Shown one piece after another: positions 45,223 through 54,154 of a stretch of DNA of 58,238 nt. The first letter of the stretch is position 1. Each line of letters begins with the position of its first letter. Made by a program: the position numbers and the translations under genes. The DNA comes from Bacteroidales bacterium (GTDB lineage: Bacteria; Bacteroidota; Bacteroidia; Bacteroidales; UBA932). The notes beneath the pieces were generated by a model. It saw only the letters and a list, made by a program, of their open reading frames with translations, ran no database searches and was not told where the DNA came from. The DNA lies in NCBI GenBank assembly GCA_016295455.1, contig JAEDLE010000001.1, positions 1 to 58,238 of the forward strand, given 5' to 3'.

Positions 45223-46929
45223 ATGGAAAGAAGAACAAGAGTGAGGTTCGCCCCGTCCCCGACGGGTCCGCTGCATATGGGCGGAGTCAGGACGGCGCTG
45301 TACAACTACCTCTACGCCAAGCAGAAAGGCGGAGACTTCATCATCAGGATCGAGGACACCGACTCCAACAGGTTCGTCCCCGGAGCCGAGCAGTACATAA
45401 TCGAGGCCCTCAACTGGTGCGGCATCATCCCTGACGAGGGGGTTGATGCTGACGGGAAAGTGGTGGAGACCCCGTCGGAAAGGCATCCTCACGCCCCTTA
45501 CAGGCAGTCCCAGCGCAGAGCCATATACAGGAAATATGCGGAAGAGCTGATTGAAAAGGGATATGCCTACTACGCCTTCGACTCTGCGGAAGAGCTGGAG
45601 GCCAGAAGGGCGGAGGCCGAAGCTGCGGGACAGACCTTCATATACGGGCAGAAGAGCAGGATGAGCCTGCGTAACTCCCTGTCCCTGAGCAAGGAGGAAA
45701 GCGACAGGCTGGTCAGTGAAACCACCGGCTGGACCATCAGGTTCAAGATGCCTGAGAACACCGTGGTGAAGATGGACGACCTCATCAGGGGGCATATTGA
45801 AGTGAACACCGACACCCTTGACGACAAGGTGCTCTGGAAAAGGGCTGACGAACTTCCGACCTACCACCTCGCCAACATAGTCGACGACCACCTGATGGAA
45901 ATCAGCGAAGTCATCAGGGGCGAGGAATGGCTTCCTTCCCTGCCTCTGCACTACATGCTCTACAAGGCCTTCGGATGGGAGGACACCATGCCGCGTTTCG
46001 CGCACCTGTCCCTGCTCCTCAAGCCTGTCGGCAACGGCAAGCTCAGCAAGAGGGACGGCGACAAGATGGGCTTCCCGGTATTCCCGCTCAAATGGACCAA
46101 CGCCGAAGGCGAGAGCTCGCACGGCTACCGCGAGGACGGCTACTTCCCGGAAGCCTTCGTGAATATGCTGGCGATGCTCGGATGGAACCCGGGCGATGAC
46201 AGGGAGCTCTTCACGATGGACGAGCTCATACAGGCCTTCTCCATGGACAAGGTCCAGAAAGCCGGAGCCAAGTTCAATCCTGAGAAAGCCAGGTGGTACA
46301 ACAAGGAATACCTCCGCCTCAAGAGCGACGACGAGCTCACGGAACTGCTGATACCGGAGCTTGAGAGCCACGGAATCAGCGTCGGAGGGGAGACTCCGGA
46401 CTTCGGCAGCCACCGCTTTCCCAAGTCATATGTCAGGAACGTCGTCACTCTCGTCAAGGAAAGGGCCAGCTTCGTCAAGGACATATGGACAGTCGCGTCC
46501 TGCCTCTTCGTGAGCCCGTCCGACTACGAAGCCTTCGGAATCAAGGCCGGAGCCGCGCTCGAACAGAAACCCGCGGACCCGCGCAGGGCGGCGGACCCGA
46601 GAGCCAAGGTATATGACGACGCGGCCACCGCACCGTTCCTGGCCAGGGACGTGGACAAGTTCTGGAAGGACGGCAATCCCGAGCTTGCCGCAAAGGCTGC
46701 TGAACATATGGTATCGGAATATGCCGGCCCGTATGACAGCGCAAAGCTCGCGGAGGAGCTCGAAGGTTACATCAAGGCACAGGAATGGCCTATGGGCAAG
46801 GTGATGAACTGCCTGAGGCTTGCCCTCACCGGAGCATCCTCGGGGCTGGGGATCGCAGACATACTGTCATTCATCGGAGCTGAAGAGTTCCGTTCAAGAA
46901 TAGAGTTCATAACCAAAAGATTGTCATAA
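45223..46929 (+). CDS. gltX: Glutamyl-tRNA synthetase
   Basis: 568 residues. The class I HIGH region reads RFAPSPTGPLHMGGVRTALYNYL, and the KMSKS loop KLSKRDGDKMG. The catalytic core is followed by an alpha-helical anticodon-binding domain (about 380-560). It charges tRNA-Glu. It starts 13 bp after ftsZ with no terminator or promoter between, so it looks like part of the dcw transcript. Confidence 0.95.
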   Translation: MERRTRVRFAPSPTGPLHMGGVRTALYNYLYAKQKGGDFIIRIEDTDSNRFVPGAEQYIIEALNWCGIIPDEGVDADGKVVETPSERHPHAPYRQSQRRAIYRKYAEELIEKGYAYYAFDSAEELEARRAEAEAAGQTFIYGQKSRMSLRNSLSLSKEESDRLVSETTGWTIRFKMPENTVVKMDDLIRGHIEVNTDTLDDKVLWKRADELPTYHLANIVDDHLMEISEVIRGEEWLPSLPLHYMLYKAFGWEDTMPRFAHLSLLLKPVGNGKLSKRDGDKMGFPVFPLKWTNAEGESSHGYREDGYFPEAFVNMLAMLGWNPGDDRELFTMDELIQAFSMDKVQKAGAKFNPEKARWYNKEYLRLKSDDELTELLIPELESHGISVGGETPDFGSHRFPKSYVRNVVTLVKERASFVKDIWTVASCLFVSPSDYEAFGIKAGAALEQKPADPRRAADPRAKVYDDAATAPFLARDVDKFWKDGNPELAAKAAEHMVSEYAGPYDSAKLAEELEGYIKAQEWPMGKVMNCLRLALTGASSGLGIADILSFIGAEEFRSRIEFITKRLS

Positions 46930-46933
46930 CATC

Positions 46934-47365
46934 ATGAAAATTGGAATCTGCAGCGACCACGCAGGGTTCGCTTACAAGACAAGGCTGATCACGTATCTCC
47001 GCAGGAAGGGATATGAGACCGTGGACTTCGGTACAGACTCAGAAGTGAGCATGGACTATTCTGACGTCGCCCACCCGCTCGCACTTGCGGTCGAAAAAGG
47101 TGAAGTAGACCTGGGAATCGCATTCTGCGGAACCGGAAACGGAATGGCGATGACCCTCAACAAGCACAAGGGCATCAGGGCAGGCCTCGCCTGGACCTCC
47201 GAGATCGGACGCCTCGTCAAGGCTCACAACAACGCCAACGTGCTCGTGATGCCGGCAAGGTTCATCTCCTTCCGCATGGCTACAAGCATAACCAGGACCT
47301 GGCTCGAGACCGAATTCGAGGGTGGCAGACACCAGCGCCGCATCGAGAAAATGGTCAGCTGGTAA
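46934..47365 (+). CDS. rpiB: Ribose-5-phosphate isomerase B
   Basis: 143 residues. CSDHAGFAYK near the N terminus and GIAFCGTGNGMAMTLNKHKGIRAGLAWT are the RpiB/LacAB blocks (Cys as catalytic base). It interconverts ribose 5-phosphate and ribulose 5-phosphate. It starts 4 bp after gltX and shares its last base with the first base of truB. Confidence 0.93.
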   Translation: MKIGICSDHAGFAYKTRLITYLRRKGYETVDFGTDSEVSMDYSDVAHPLALAVEKGEVDLGIAFCGTGNGMAMTLNKHKGIRAGLAWTSEIGRLVKAHNNANVLVMPARFISFRMATSITRTWLETEFEGGRHQRRIEKMVSW

Positions 47366-48231
47366 TGGCTCCGCTCATAGCCGGACGCAACACACCGTGC
47401 CTTTCGGACAGTATCGAAGACTATCCGGAAGGCATAGTCATACCTGTGGACAAGCCCTACAGGTGGACCTCCGCCGACGTGATCCGGAAAATCAAGTACT
47501 GCGCGTGCAGGCACTTCGGCAAGAAGAACCTGAAAGTGGGACATGCGGGCACGCTCGACCCGCTCGCCACGGGCGTGTTGCTGGTGTGCATAGGCAAGGC
47601 GACCAGGATGGCGGAAGAATACCAGAGGCACGACAAGGAATACGTCGCCGGAATCAGTTTCGGCGCGACCACCCCGTCATATGACCTCGAGAAAGAAATC
47701 GACAGGTTCTACCCCACCGACCGCGTCAGCGAGGAGGAACTCAGGAAAATACTGCCCCGCTTCCTGGGCGAACAGGAGCAGGTCGCCCCGCTCTTCTCAG
47801 CCAAGTCCGTGGACGGGATGAGGGCATACGAACTCGCGCGCAAGGCCTACCGGCAGGCCAAGGACGACCCTGAAGGCTTCGACCACAGTCTCGCGGAATG
47901 CCTCAGCCGCCAGCAGATAAGGATAGACAGCCTCGAACTGCTGGGATTCTGGCCTGAGGGAAAACCGTCAGGAAAAACAGCCGGGACCGAAACCGATGCC
48001 AGAAACCTGAGAATCAACGTCACGGACAACAGTTCCCTGCACCTGCCCCATGCTGACATACGGATTGCCTGTAGCAAGGGCACCTATGTACGGGCTCTGG
48101 CCCGCGACCTGGGGGAAGCGCTCTCCTCCGGAGCCCATCTGGATGCGCTCTGCCGCACCAGGACAGGCGGATTCCGCATCGGCCAGGCACTCAGCCCGGA
48201 CGACGCGGCCGCATTGTTCAAAACAAAGTGA
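47365..48231 (+). CDS. truB: tRNA pseudouridine-55 synthase
   Basis: 288 residues. The catalytic segment GHAGTLDPLATGVLLVCIGKATR carries the nucleophile Asp, preceded by VDKPYRWTSADVIRK. It makes pseudouridine 55 in the T-loop of tRNAs. It is the last gene of the plus-strand run; its stop is two bases from the stop of convergent folD, and no terminator is visible between them. Confidence 0.93.
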   Translation: MAPLIAGRNTPCLSDSIEDYPEGIVIPVDKPYRWTSADVIRKIKYCACRHFGKKNLKVGHAGTLDPLATGVLLVCIGKATRMAEEYQRHDKEYVAGISFGATTPSYDLEKEIDRFYPTDRVSEEELRKILPRFLGEQEQVAPLFSAKSVDGMRAYELARKAYRQAKDDPEGFDHSLAECLSRQQIRIDSLELLGFWPEGKPSGKTAGTETDARNLRINVTDNSSLHLPHADIRIACSKGTYVRALARDLGEALSSGAHLDALCRTRTGGFRIGQALSPDDAAALFKTK

Positions 48232-48233
48232 AT

Positions 48234-49094
48234 TCAGGCCTTCGCGCCCATCCTCGCCAGGAAACACTCTATGGTGTTCTCCATCAGGCAGGCTATGGTC
48301 ATGGGACCCACACCGCCCGGCACTGGGGTGATTACCGAAGCCTTGGGCTCGATTGCGGCGAAATCCACGTCTCCGCAGAGCTTGCCGTCCTCAGGATTCC
48401 TGTTCACTCCCACGTCAATCACCACGGTGCCGTCCGATACCATATCCGCGGTAACGAACTTCGGCCTTCCAATCGCGACCACCAGTATCTCCGCATTGCG
48501 GGTCACCTGCGCAAGGTCCGCGGTCCTGGAATGGCATATAGTGACGGTAGCGTTCCTGTCGAGCAGCAGCTTGGCAACAGGAAGGCCCACTATCTGGCTC
48601 CTGCCGAGCACCACCGCCCTCTTTCCGCTGATTTCGACACCCGCCTCGTCAAGCATCCTGATGATGCCCTTCGGGGTGCAGGCGACAGTGCAGGGGCGCT
48701 TCATCCACAGGCCCGCCACATTGAGCGGATGGAAACCGTCCACATCCTTGGAACGGTCTATCGCTGAGATGACCTTGTCCTCGCTGATATGCTTCGGAAG
48801 CGGAAGTTGGACCAGAATTCCGTCCACGGCGTCATCCGCATTCAGACCCGCTACAAGGTCCAGGAGTTCCTGCTCGGAAGTCTCCTCAGGACGGAGTATG
48901 ACACGGCTCTCGATTCCCACTACCTCGGCAGCCTTCGCCTTGCCCTTGACATAAGACTGGCTCGCAGGATCCTCGCCCACAAGTATCACCGCAAGGCAGG
49001 GAACACGCCCGAACCTGGCAGGAAAGGCAGCGACCTGCTCCGCCATCTCCGCCTTCATCCTGGCGGACAGTTCTTTTCCACTGATAATCATCAT
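48234..49094 (-). CDS. folD: Methylenetetrahydrofolate dehydrogenase/cyclohydrolase
   Basis: 286 residues from ATG at 49094 (a second ATG follows at 49091). The longer frame upstream overlaps the promoter and is rejected. SQSYVKGKAKAAEVVGI (catalytic Lys), GILVQLPLPKHI, KDVDGFHPLN, GRSQIVGLPVAKLL (NADP) and ITPVPGGVGPMT are all present. It interconverts 5,10-methylene- and 10-formyl-tetrahydrofolate. Confidence 0.95.
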   Translation of the reverse strand: MMIISGKELSARMKAEMAEQVAAFPARFGRVPCLAVILVGEDPASQSYVKGKAKAAEVVGIESRVILRPEETSEQELLDLVAGLNADDAVDGILVQLPLPKHISEDKVISAIDRSKDVDGFHPLNVAGLWMKRPCTVACTPKGIIRMLDEAGVEISGKRAVVLGRSQIVGLPVAKLLLDRNATVTICHSRTADLAQVTRNAEILVVAIGRPKFVTADMVSDGTVVIDVGVNRNPEDGKLCGDVDFAAIEPKASVITPVPGGVGPMTIACLMENTIECFLARMGAKA

Positions 49095-49144
49095 CGAAAC
49101 AGTTAAGTGATTTGAAATATGGCTCCGAAAGACCGGACCAGGGA

Positions 49145-49152
49145 CAAAGATA
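49145..49152 (-). promoter_or_regulatory. Promoter box of folD
   Basis: Minus-strand TATCTTTG, 50 bp before the folD start and only 13 bp from the divergent cysS box. Confidence 0.6.
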
Positions 49153-49165
49153 CGCCAAAAATGCT

Positions 49166-49173
49166 TATATTCG
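49166..49173 (+). promoter_or_regulatory. Promoter box of cysS
   Basis: TATATTCG (one mismatch to TAnnTTTG), 21 bp before the cysS ATG. Confidence 0.45.
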
Positions 49174-49194
49174 CACGACCAGAAACAAACGACA

Positions 49195-50766
49195 ATGAGA
49201 AATATATATCTGACCAACACCCTCTCCAGACAGAAGGAACTCTTCAAGCCCGTCCACGAAGGACACGTGGGAATGTATGTCTGCGGACCTACGGTATATG
49301 GCGACGCGCATCTGGGCCATGCCAGGCCGGGAGTGACCTATGACGTGCTCCAGAAACTGTTCCGTCATCTGGGCTACAAGGTGAGATACGTCCGAAACAT
49401 CACCGACGTCGGCCATCTCGAGCACGACGCGGACGAAGGCGAGGACAAGATAGCCAAGAAGGCCAGGCTGGAGATGCTCGAGCCGATGGAGGTCGTGCAG
49501 ACCTATACCTTCCGCTACCACGAGGCAATGAGGCAGCTCAACGTGGCACCCCCGTCCATAGAGCCGCGCGCCTCGGGACACATCATCGAACAGATAGGCA
49601 CGGTCAGGAAGATACTCGACGCGGGATATGCCTACGAGAGCAACGGCAGCATATACTTTGACGTCAGGAAATACAACGAAGACCATAACTACGGAGTGCT
49701 CTCCGGCAGGAACCTGGACGACACCCTCGAAGGCACACGCGAGCTTGACGGACAGGGCGACAAGAGGGCCCCGTTCGATTTCGCGCTATGGAAAAAGGCT
49801 GAGCCCCAGCATATTATGAAATGGCCTTCACCTTGGGGAGAAGGTTTCCCGGGCTGGCATCTCGAGTGCTCGGTAATGGGAGAGAAATATCTCGGACACG
49901 ATTTCGACATACACGGAGGCGGAATGGACCTGATGTTCCCGCACCACGAATGCGAGATAGCCCAGAACGTGGCTTCCAGGGGTACCTGCGGAGTGCACTA
50001 CTGGGTGCACAACAACATGATCACCATCAACGGCCAGAAGATGGGCAAGTCCCTGGGCAACTTCATCACGCTCCCGCAGCTCTTCGCAGGAGACCATCCG
50101 AAGCTCGAACAGGCCTACAGCCCGATGACCATACGCTTCTTCATACTCCAGGCCCATTACCGCAGCACCCTCGACTTCTCAAACGAGGCCCTGCAGGCGG
50201 CCGAAAAAGGTCTCAGGAGGATAATGCTCGCCTACAGGGACCTATGCAGAATTGCTCAAGGCCTCGGCGCCGTCAGCCCGTCCAGGGGCACGGAAGGCAA
50301 TCCGGCGGGTGCCCTCGCATATGGCGAATACATAGCGCACACCGCACCTGACGGACCGGTGGCGGGATGCTCGGCGGAAATAGCCGCACTCCACGAAGCC
50401 ATATACGACGCCCTCTGCGACGACATGAACACGCCTGTGGCCATATCCCATTTCTTCGAGGCGGTGAGGATGATAAACTGCGCGAAGGACGGTTCCCTGA
50501 AACTGGGCAGGGAGGACTGCGAGACCCTGCTCCAGCTCTTCGACGACCTCGTGTTCGGAGTGATGGGCCTCAGGGACGAGAACGGCGCGGCCTCCGACAG
50601 CGCGAAGGACGTGACCGCGGGTCTGATGGAGATGGTGCTCGAGGACAGGGCACAGGCCAAGGCCAACAAGGACTGGGCAAGGAGCGACGCCATCAGGGAC
50701 AGGCTCAATGCGCTGGGTATCAGGGTGAAGGACGGAAAGAACGGAAGCGAATGGGTGATAGACTGA
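49195..50766 (+). CDS. cysS: Cysteinyl-tRNA synthetase
   Basis: 523 residues, longer than the usual 460-490. The HIGH region is CGPTVYGDAHLGHARPGVTYD (zinc Cys and HLGH), and the KMSKS loop is KMGKSLGNF. A Gly/Ala/Pro-rich insertion at about residues 360-400 (GLGAVSPSRGTEGNPAGALA) lies before the anticodon-binding end and explains the extra length. It charges tRNA-Cys. Its last 16 bp overlap the start of xth. Confidence 0.94.
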   Translation: MRNIYLTNTLSRQKELFKPVHEGHVGMYVCGPTVYGDAHLGHARPGVTYDVLQKLFRHLGYKVRYVRNITDVGHLEHDADEGEDKIAKKARLEMLEPMEVVQTYTFRYHEAMRQLNVAPPSIEPRASGHIIEQIGTVRKILDAGYAYESNGSIYFDVRKYNEDHNYGVLSGRNLDDTLEGTRELDGQGDKRAPFDFALWKKAEPQHIMKWPSPWGEGFPGWHLECSVMGEKYLGHDFDIHGGGMDLMFPHHECEIAQNVASRGTCGVHYWVHNNMITINGQKMGKSLGNFITLPQLFAGDHPKLEQAYSPMTIRFFILQAHYRSTLDFSNEALQAAEKGLRRIMLAYRDLCRIAQGLGAVSPSRGTEGNPAGALAYGEYIAHTAPDGPVAGCSAEIAALHEAIYDALCDDMNTPVAISHFFEAVRMINCAKDGSLKLGREDCETLLQLFDDLVFGVMGLRDENGAASDSAKDVTAGLMEMVLEDRAQAKANKDWARSDAIRDRLNALGIRVKDGKNGSEWVID

Positions 50767-51515
50767 AATTCGTGTCGTGGAACGTGAACGGCCTCAGGGC
50801 CTGCAACGGCAAGGGTTTCCAGGACGTGTTCCGCGGCCTTGACGCCGACTTCTTCTGCCTGCAGGAGACCAAGATGCAGGAAGGCCAGCTGGACCTCGCG
50901 TTCGAAGGCTACGAGTCCTACTGGAACTACGCCGAGAAGAAAGGCTACTCAGGCACAGCCATATACACAAGAAAGCATCCCCTGTCCGTGAGTTACGGCA
51001 TAGGGGTGGACGAGCACGACCACGAAGGCAGGACTGTGACCCTCGAGATGGAGGACTTCTACCTCGTTTGCGTGTATGTCCCGAACTCCCAGGACGGGCT
51101 CAGGAGACTGGACTACAGGATGCGCTGGGAAGACGACTTCCGGGCATATCTGGCTTCCCTCGCAGAGCGCAAGGGAGTGATAGTCTGCGGGGACATGAAC
51201 GTGGCCCACGAAGAAATCGACCTGAAGAACCCTGCAACCAACCATATGAACGCCGGGTTCACGGACGAGGAGAGGGGCAAGATGAGCCTGCTGCTCGGGA
51301 GCGGATTCACAGACAGCTGGAGGATGCAGCACCCGGACGGGGTGAAGTATTCCTGGTGGTCATACAGGATGAAGGCGCGGGAAAGGAACGTGGGCTGGCG
51401 CATCGACTACTTCCTGGTCAGCGAGGCTCTGCGAGACAGAATCGAATCCACTGAAATTCACGACAATATACCGGGATCGGACCACTGTCCGGTTGAACTG
51501 GTCATCAGAGGCTGA
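50751..51515 (+). CDS. xth: Exodeoxyribonuclease III (AP endonuclease family)
   Basis: 254 residues from ATG at 50751, inside the end of cysS. FVSWNVNGLRA, CLQETKMQ, GDMNVAHEEIDLKNP, RIDYFLVSE and GSDHCPVEL are the metal and catalytic blocks of the exonuclease III family. It cuts DNA at abasic sites. A longer in-frame extension lies wholly within cysS and is rejected. Its 3' end overlaps the convergent membrane-protein gene by 11 bp. Confidence 0.94.
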   Translation: MGDRLKFVSWNVNGLRACNGKGFQDVFRGLDADFFCLQETKMQEGQLDLAFEGYESYWNYAEKKGYSGTAIYTRKHPLSVSYGIGVDEHDHEGRTVTLEMEDFYLVCVYVPNSQDGLRRLDYRMRWEDDFRAYLASLAERKGVIVCGDMNVAHEEIDLKNPATNHMNAGFTDEERGKMSLLLGSGFTDSWRMQHPDGVKYSWWSYRMKARERNVGWRIDYFLVSEALRDRIESTEIHDNIPGSDHCPVELVIRG

Positions 51516-52527
51516 GGTCTTTCCTGACCCAGGTCTCGTCAATCCAGCTCAGGGCGCCGCAGATAAGCTGCGTCAGCGCCTGGGATTCGTGTGAAAGGGT
51601 GGCGAATACCAGGCCGGTGGCCAAAGGTATGCCATATACACTCTGCAGGGCAAGGGAAAGGAGGTAATGATATGCCCCGAAGCCGCCCGGAACGGGCACG
51701 AGGGAACTGACGGAACCGACCACCATCAGGAAAAGGGCGTCAGTCATTCCCATGGACGCAAGTACACCGCCCGCATCCCGAGCAGTCCCCTGGAGCGACC
51801 ATATCACGGTCGCTGCCATCAGCCAGTAACACAGCCATATTCCTGCGGTGAGCAGGATGAAGAGCCAGCCCCTTTCCATATGCAGGCAGCCGAGAGCGCC
51901 CTGCCATATTCCCTTGAGGAACCGGGCGATGGAGGAGATGAAGCTGAAGCGTTTGCGCAGCAGCCATATGACGCAGACAAGGGCGGCTGCCGCAAGCAGG
52001 AGGACAGGGAGCATCCAGGGAAGGCGGAAGACGGCAAGTATGTTCTCTCTGAAGAAAGAGCCGAAACGGCGCCAGGTAAGGGCCATGGTGGCAAGGAAGA
52101 CCAGCGCCAGAGTAAGCGCGTCCCAGGAACGTTCCAGCACTACGGTGCCGAGCACCTTGTCATAGCTTGCAAGCCTCTTTCCTTCAGGGTCCCGTGCGGA
52201 GGAGCGGGTGATGTAGCCGCAGCGCACAAGTTCGCCCAGACGGGGAAATAGCATATTCGCCACATAGCTGATATTCACCGCATTGAAGCAGGATCTCAGG
52301 CCTATGGAAGGATCGGTAGGAGTCAGAAGCATCCTCCAGCGCAGGCCCCTGAGCAGGAAAGCCAGGGCTCCTGCGGCCATGGATGCGAGCACCCAGCCCC
52401 AGCGGCACGCGGCAAGGGCTGCTCCGAATTCCGTCCAGTCCACATCCCTGAAGCACACATAGAGCAGCATCGCCGCCAATGCAAGCGATATCAGGTACTT
52501 GAGTATGTTCTTGACTCTGTTATCCAT
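51505..52527 (-). CDS. LPG-synthase-TM/UPF0104-type flippase-like membrane protein
   Basis: 340 residues from ATG at 52527 (MDNRVKNILKYLISLALAAML). A TTG eight codons upstream overlaps the promoter box and is rejected. Seven to eight transmembrane helices are seen, with family features LRGLRWRMLL, ANMLFPRLGELVRCGYI and VPVPGGFGAYHYLL. Family members resemble the membrane half of lysyl-phosphatidylglycerol synthase and are thought to move lipids; no catalytic aminoacyl-transfer domain is attached. The substrate is unknown. Confidence 0.82.
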   Translation of the reverse strand: MDNRVKNILKYLISLALAAMLLYVCFRDVDWTEFGAALAACRWGWVLASMAAGALAFLLRGLRWRMLLTPTDPSIGLRSCFNAVNISYVANMLFPRLGELVRCGYITRSSARDPEGKRLASYDKVLGTVVLERSWDALTLALVFLATMALTWRRFGSFFRENILAVFRLPWMLPVLLLAAAALVCVIWLLRKRFSFISSIARFLKGIWQGALGCLHMERGWLFILLTAGIWLCYWLMAATVIWSLQGTARDAGGVLASMGMTDALFLMVVGSVSSLVPVPGGFGAYHYLLSLALQSVYGIPLATGLVFATLSHESQALTQLICGALSWIDETWVRKDLSL

Positions 52528-52548
52528 CAGGCTTTCACTCCATCCGGG

Positions 52549-52556
52549 CAAAGTTA
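52549..52556 (-). promoter_or_regulatory. Promoter box of the flippase-like gene
   Basis: Minus-strand TAACTTTG, 21 bp before the ATG at 52527. It decides that start over the upstream TTG it overlaps. Confidence 0.65.
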
Positions 52557-52587
52557 GGAAAATAATGATTATTATATGAATTTTCCG

Positions 52588-52595
52588 TAACTTTG
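52588..52595 (+). promoter_or_regulatory. Promoter box of the PfkB-DUF6913-PopT run
   Basis: TAACTTTG, 22 bp before the ATG at 52618. It is the same box as the divergent promoter 32 bp away. Confidence 0.65.
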
Positions 52596-52617
52596 GAATT
52601 CACATCACTTTTAGTCC

Positions 52618-53628
52618 ATGAAGTCAATCTTAGGTATAGGCAACGCCCTCACAGACATACTCGCAGTCCTGCCGGACGACACCCTCCTGAAGGAATACCA
52701 TCTTCCGAAAGGAAGCATGCAGCACGTGGATATGGAGACGGGAGACCGCATCTGGTCCGCGCTCAAGGAAGTCGGAGTCAAATACGTGCCGGGCGGATCC
52801 GCCGCCAACACCATCACCTGCACCTCCATATTCGGTATGCCTTCGGGCTATATAGGCAAGATAGGCAACGACGAACTGGGCAACCTCTTCAAGAGCACCA
52901 TGGAGCAGTACGGCGTGAACACCCGTATGCTCTACGGCACGAAGTCCTCCGGACGCTGCATGGTCTTCATCACCGGAGCCAATGCCGAAAGGACCTTCGC
53001 GGACTATATGGGTTCTGCCCTGGAGATGGGTCCGCACGATTTGAAGCCGGAGTATTTCCAGGGCTATGACTATTTCCATATCGAGGGTTATCTCGTGCAG
53101 AATCAAGACCTTATCAGCACAGCCGTGCAGATGGCCAAGGAGGCGGGATGCAAGATAAGCATAGACATGGCATCATATAACGTGGTCGAGTCGAACGATG
53201 CCTTCCTGCACAATCTCGTGGACAGGTATGTGGACATAGTCTTCGCCAACGAGACCGAAGCCCGGGCTTTCACGAAAAAGGAGCCCGAGGAGGCCCTCTC
53301 CGAACTTGCAAGGCATTGCGAGATTGCGGTCGTGAAGATAGGAAAGGACGGTTCGATGGTGCAGAGAGGCGAGGAGAAGCATATCATAAAGCCTTGGCCT
53401 GCAGCCACGATCGACGCCACCGGCGCAGGTGACACCTATGCAGCGGGTTTCCTCTACGCGCACTCCCTCGGAATGCCGCTGAAGGTCTGCGGAGAGGTTG
53501 GATCCATCATTGCGGCGAAAGTGGTGGAGGTGATAGGAACCAAAATAGATGTGCCGAGATGGCGCGACGCGAAGCTCGAAATCAGGCAGCTCATTGCCGC
53601 AAACACCCCGGAATCAGATGTTCGATAG
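52618..53628 (+). CDS. PfkB-family carbohydrate/nucleoside kinase
   Basis: 336 residues. The glycine-rich PGGSAANTITCTSIFG and GYIGKIGNDELG mark the PfkB N-terminal signature; DATGAGDTYAAGFLYA is the C-terminal signature with the catalytic Asp and anion hole. Closest relatives by pattern are adenosine/ribokinase-like sugar kinases of Bacteroidota; the exact substrate is not clear. Its end overlaps the next gene by 11 bp. Confidence 0.87.
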   Translation: MKSILGIGNALTDILAVLPDDTLLKEYHLPKGSMQHVDMETGDRIWSALKEVGVKYVPGGSAANTITCTSIFGMPSGYIGKIGNDELGNLFKSTMEQYGVNTRMLYGTKSSGRCMVFITGANAERTFADYMGSALEMGPHDLKPEYFQGYDYFHIEGYLVQNQDLISTAVQMAKEAGCKISIDMASYNVVESNDAFLHNLVDRYVDIVFANETEARAFTKKEPEEALSELARHCEIAVVKIGKDGSMVQRGEEKHIIKPWPAATIDATGAGDTYAAGFLYAHSLGMPLKVCGEVGSIIAAKVVEVIGTKIDVPRWRDAKLEIRQLIAANTPESDVR

Positions 53629-54154
53629 CATCAAAGGCATATTCAGACGCAGGGCGCTCAAGAAGAACGCCAGCCCCGTACAGACAGCGATAACGCCGGT
53701 TTCGTCGGTAAAGACCGCCGTGACCTTCATCGACGTGGAGGACACCAGTTTCGACGCCTGCAAGGAAGCCATACTCTCCTTCTACAGGGAGAACGGCATC
53801 AAGGGAGAGATATTCTTCTTCGACTTCAGGAAAATCGGCAGCGGCGAAAGGCTCATAACCAGCATCACCAACACCGTGCTCGAAAGGGACGTCAACTGGT
53901 ACGGCAAGCCTTCGGAGGAAAAGATGAAGCTGCTCGAGAACCTCAACCCGGAACTGTTCATCTCCCTCATCAAAGGCACGGACTTCCCTATCGAGTATAT
54001 GGCGACCTGCAGCAGGGCCAGATTCAAAATCGGACGCTGCCAGATTCCCGGACGCATATTCGACATGGTGGTGGCGGACGCTCCCGGCAGGGAGACCTCG
54101 CAGCTGGAAGTGTTCAAGGGAGTGAAAAAGTATCTTAGAAACATCGGAGCATGA
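53618..54154 (+). CDS. DUF6913-like conserved protein of unknown function
   Basis: 178 residues from ATG at 53618, inside the end of the PfkB gene. No signal peptide or membrane helix. The pattern (basic N terminus MFDSIKGIFRRRALKKN, IFFFDFRKIGSG, LFISLIKGTDFPIEYMATCSRARFKIGR) resembles the Bacteroidota family DUF6913, whose function I do not know. Overlaps on both sides (11 bp and 4 bp) place it firmly in an operon with the kinase and popT. Confidence 0.65.
   Translation: MFDSIKGIFRRRALKKNASPVQTAITPVSSVKTAVTFIDVEDTSFDACKEAILSFYRENGIKGEIFFFDFRKIGSGERLITSITNTVLERDVNWYGKPSEEKMKLLENLNPELFISLIKGTDFPIEYMATCSRARFKIGRCQIPGRIFDMVVADAPGRETSQLEVFKGVKKYLRNIGA

Noticed and set aside
50367..50750. N-terminal extension of exonuclease III
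   Set aside because: It lies wholly within cysS in another frame; the family start MGDRLKFVSWNVNG is at 50751.
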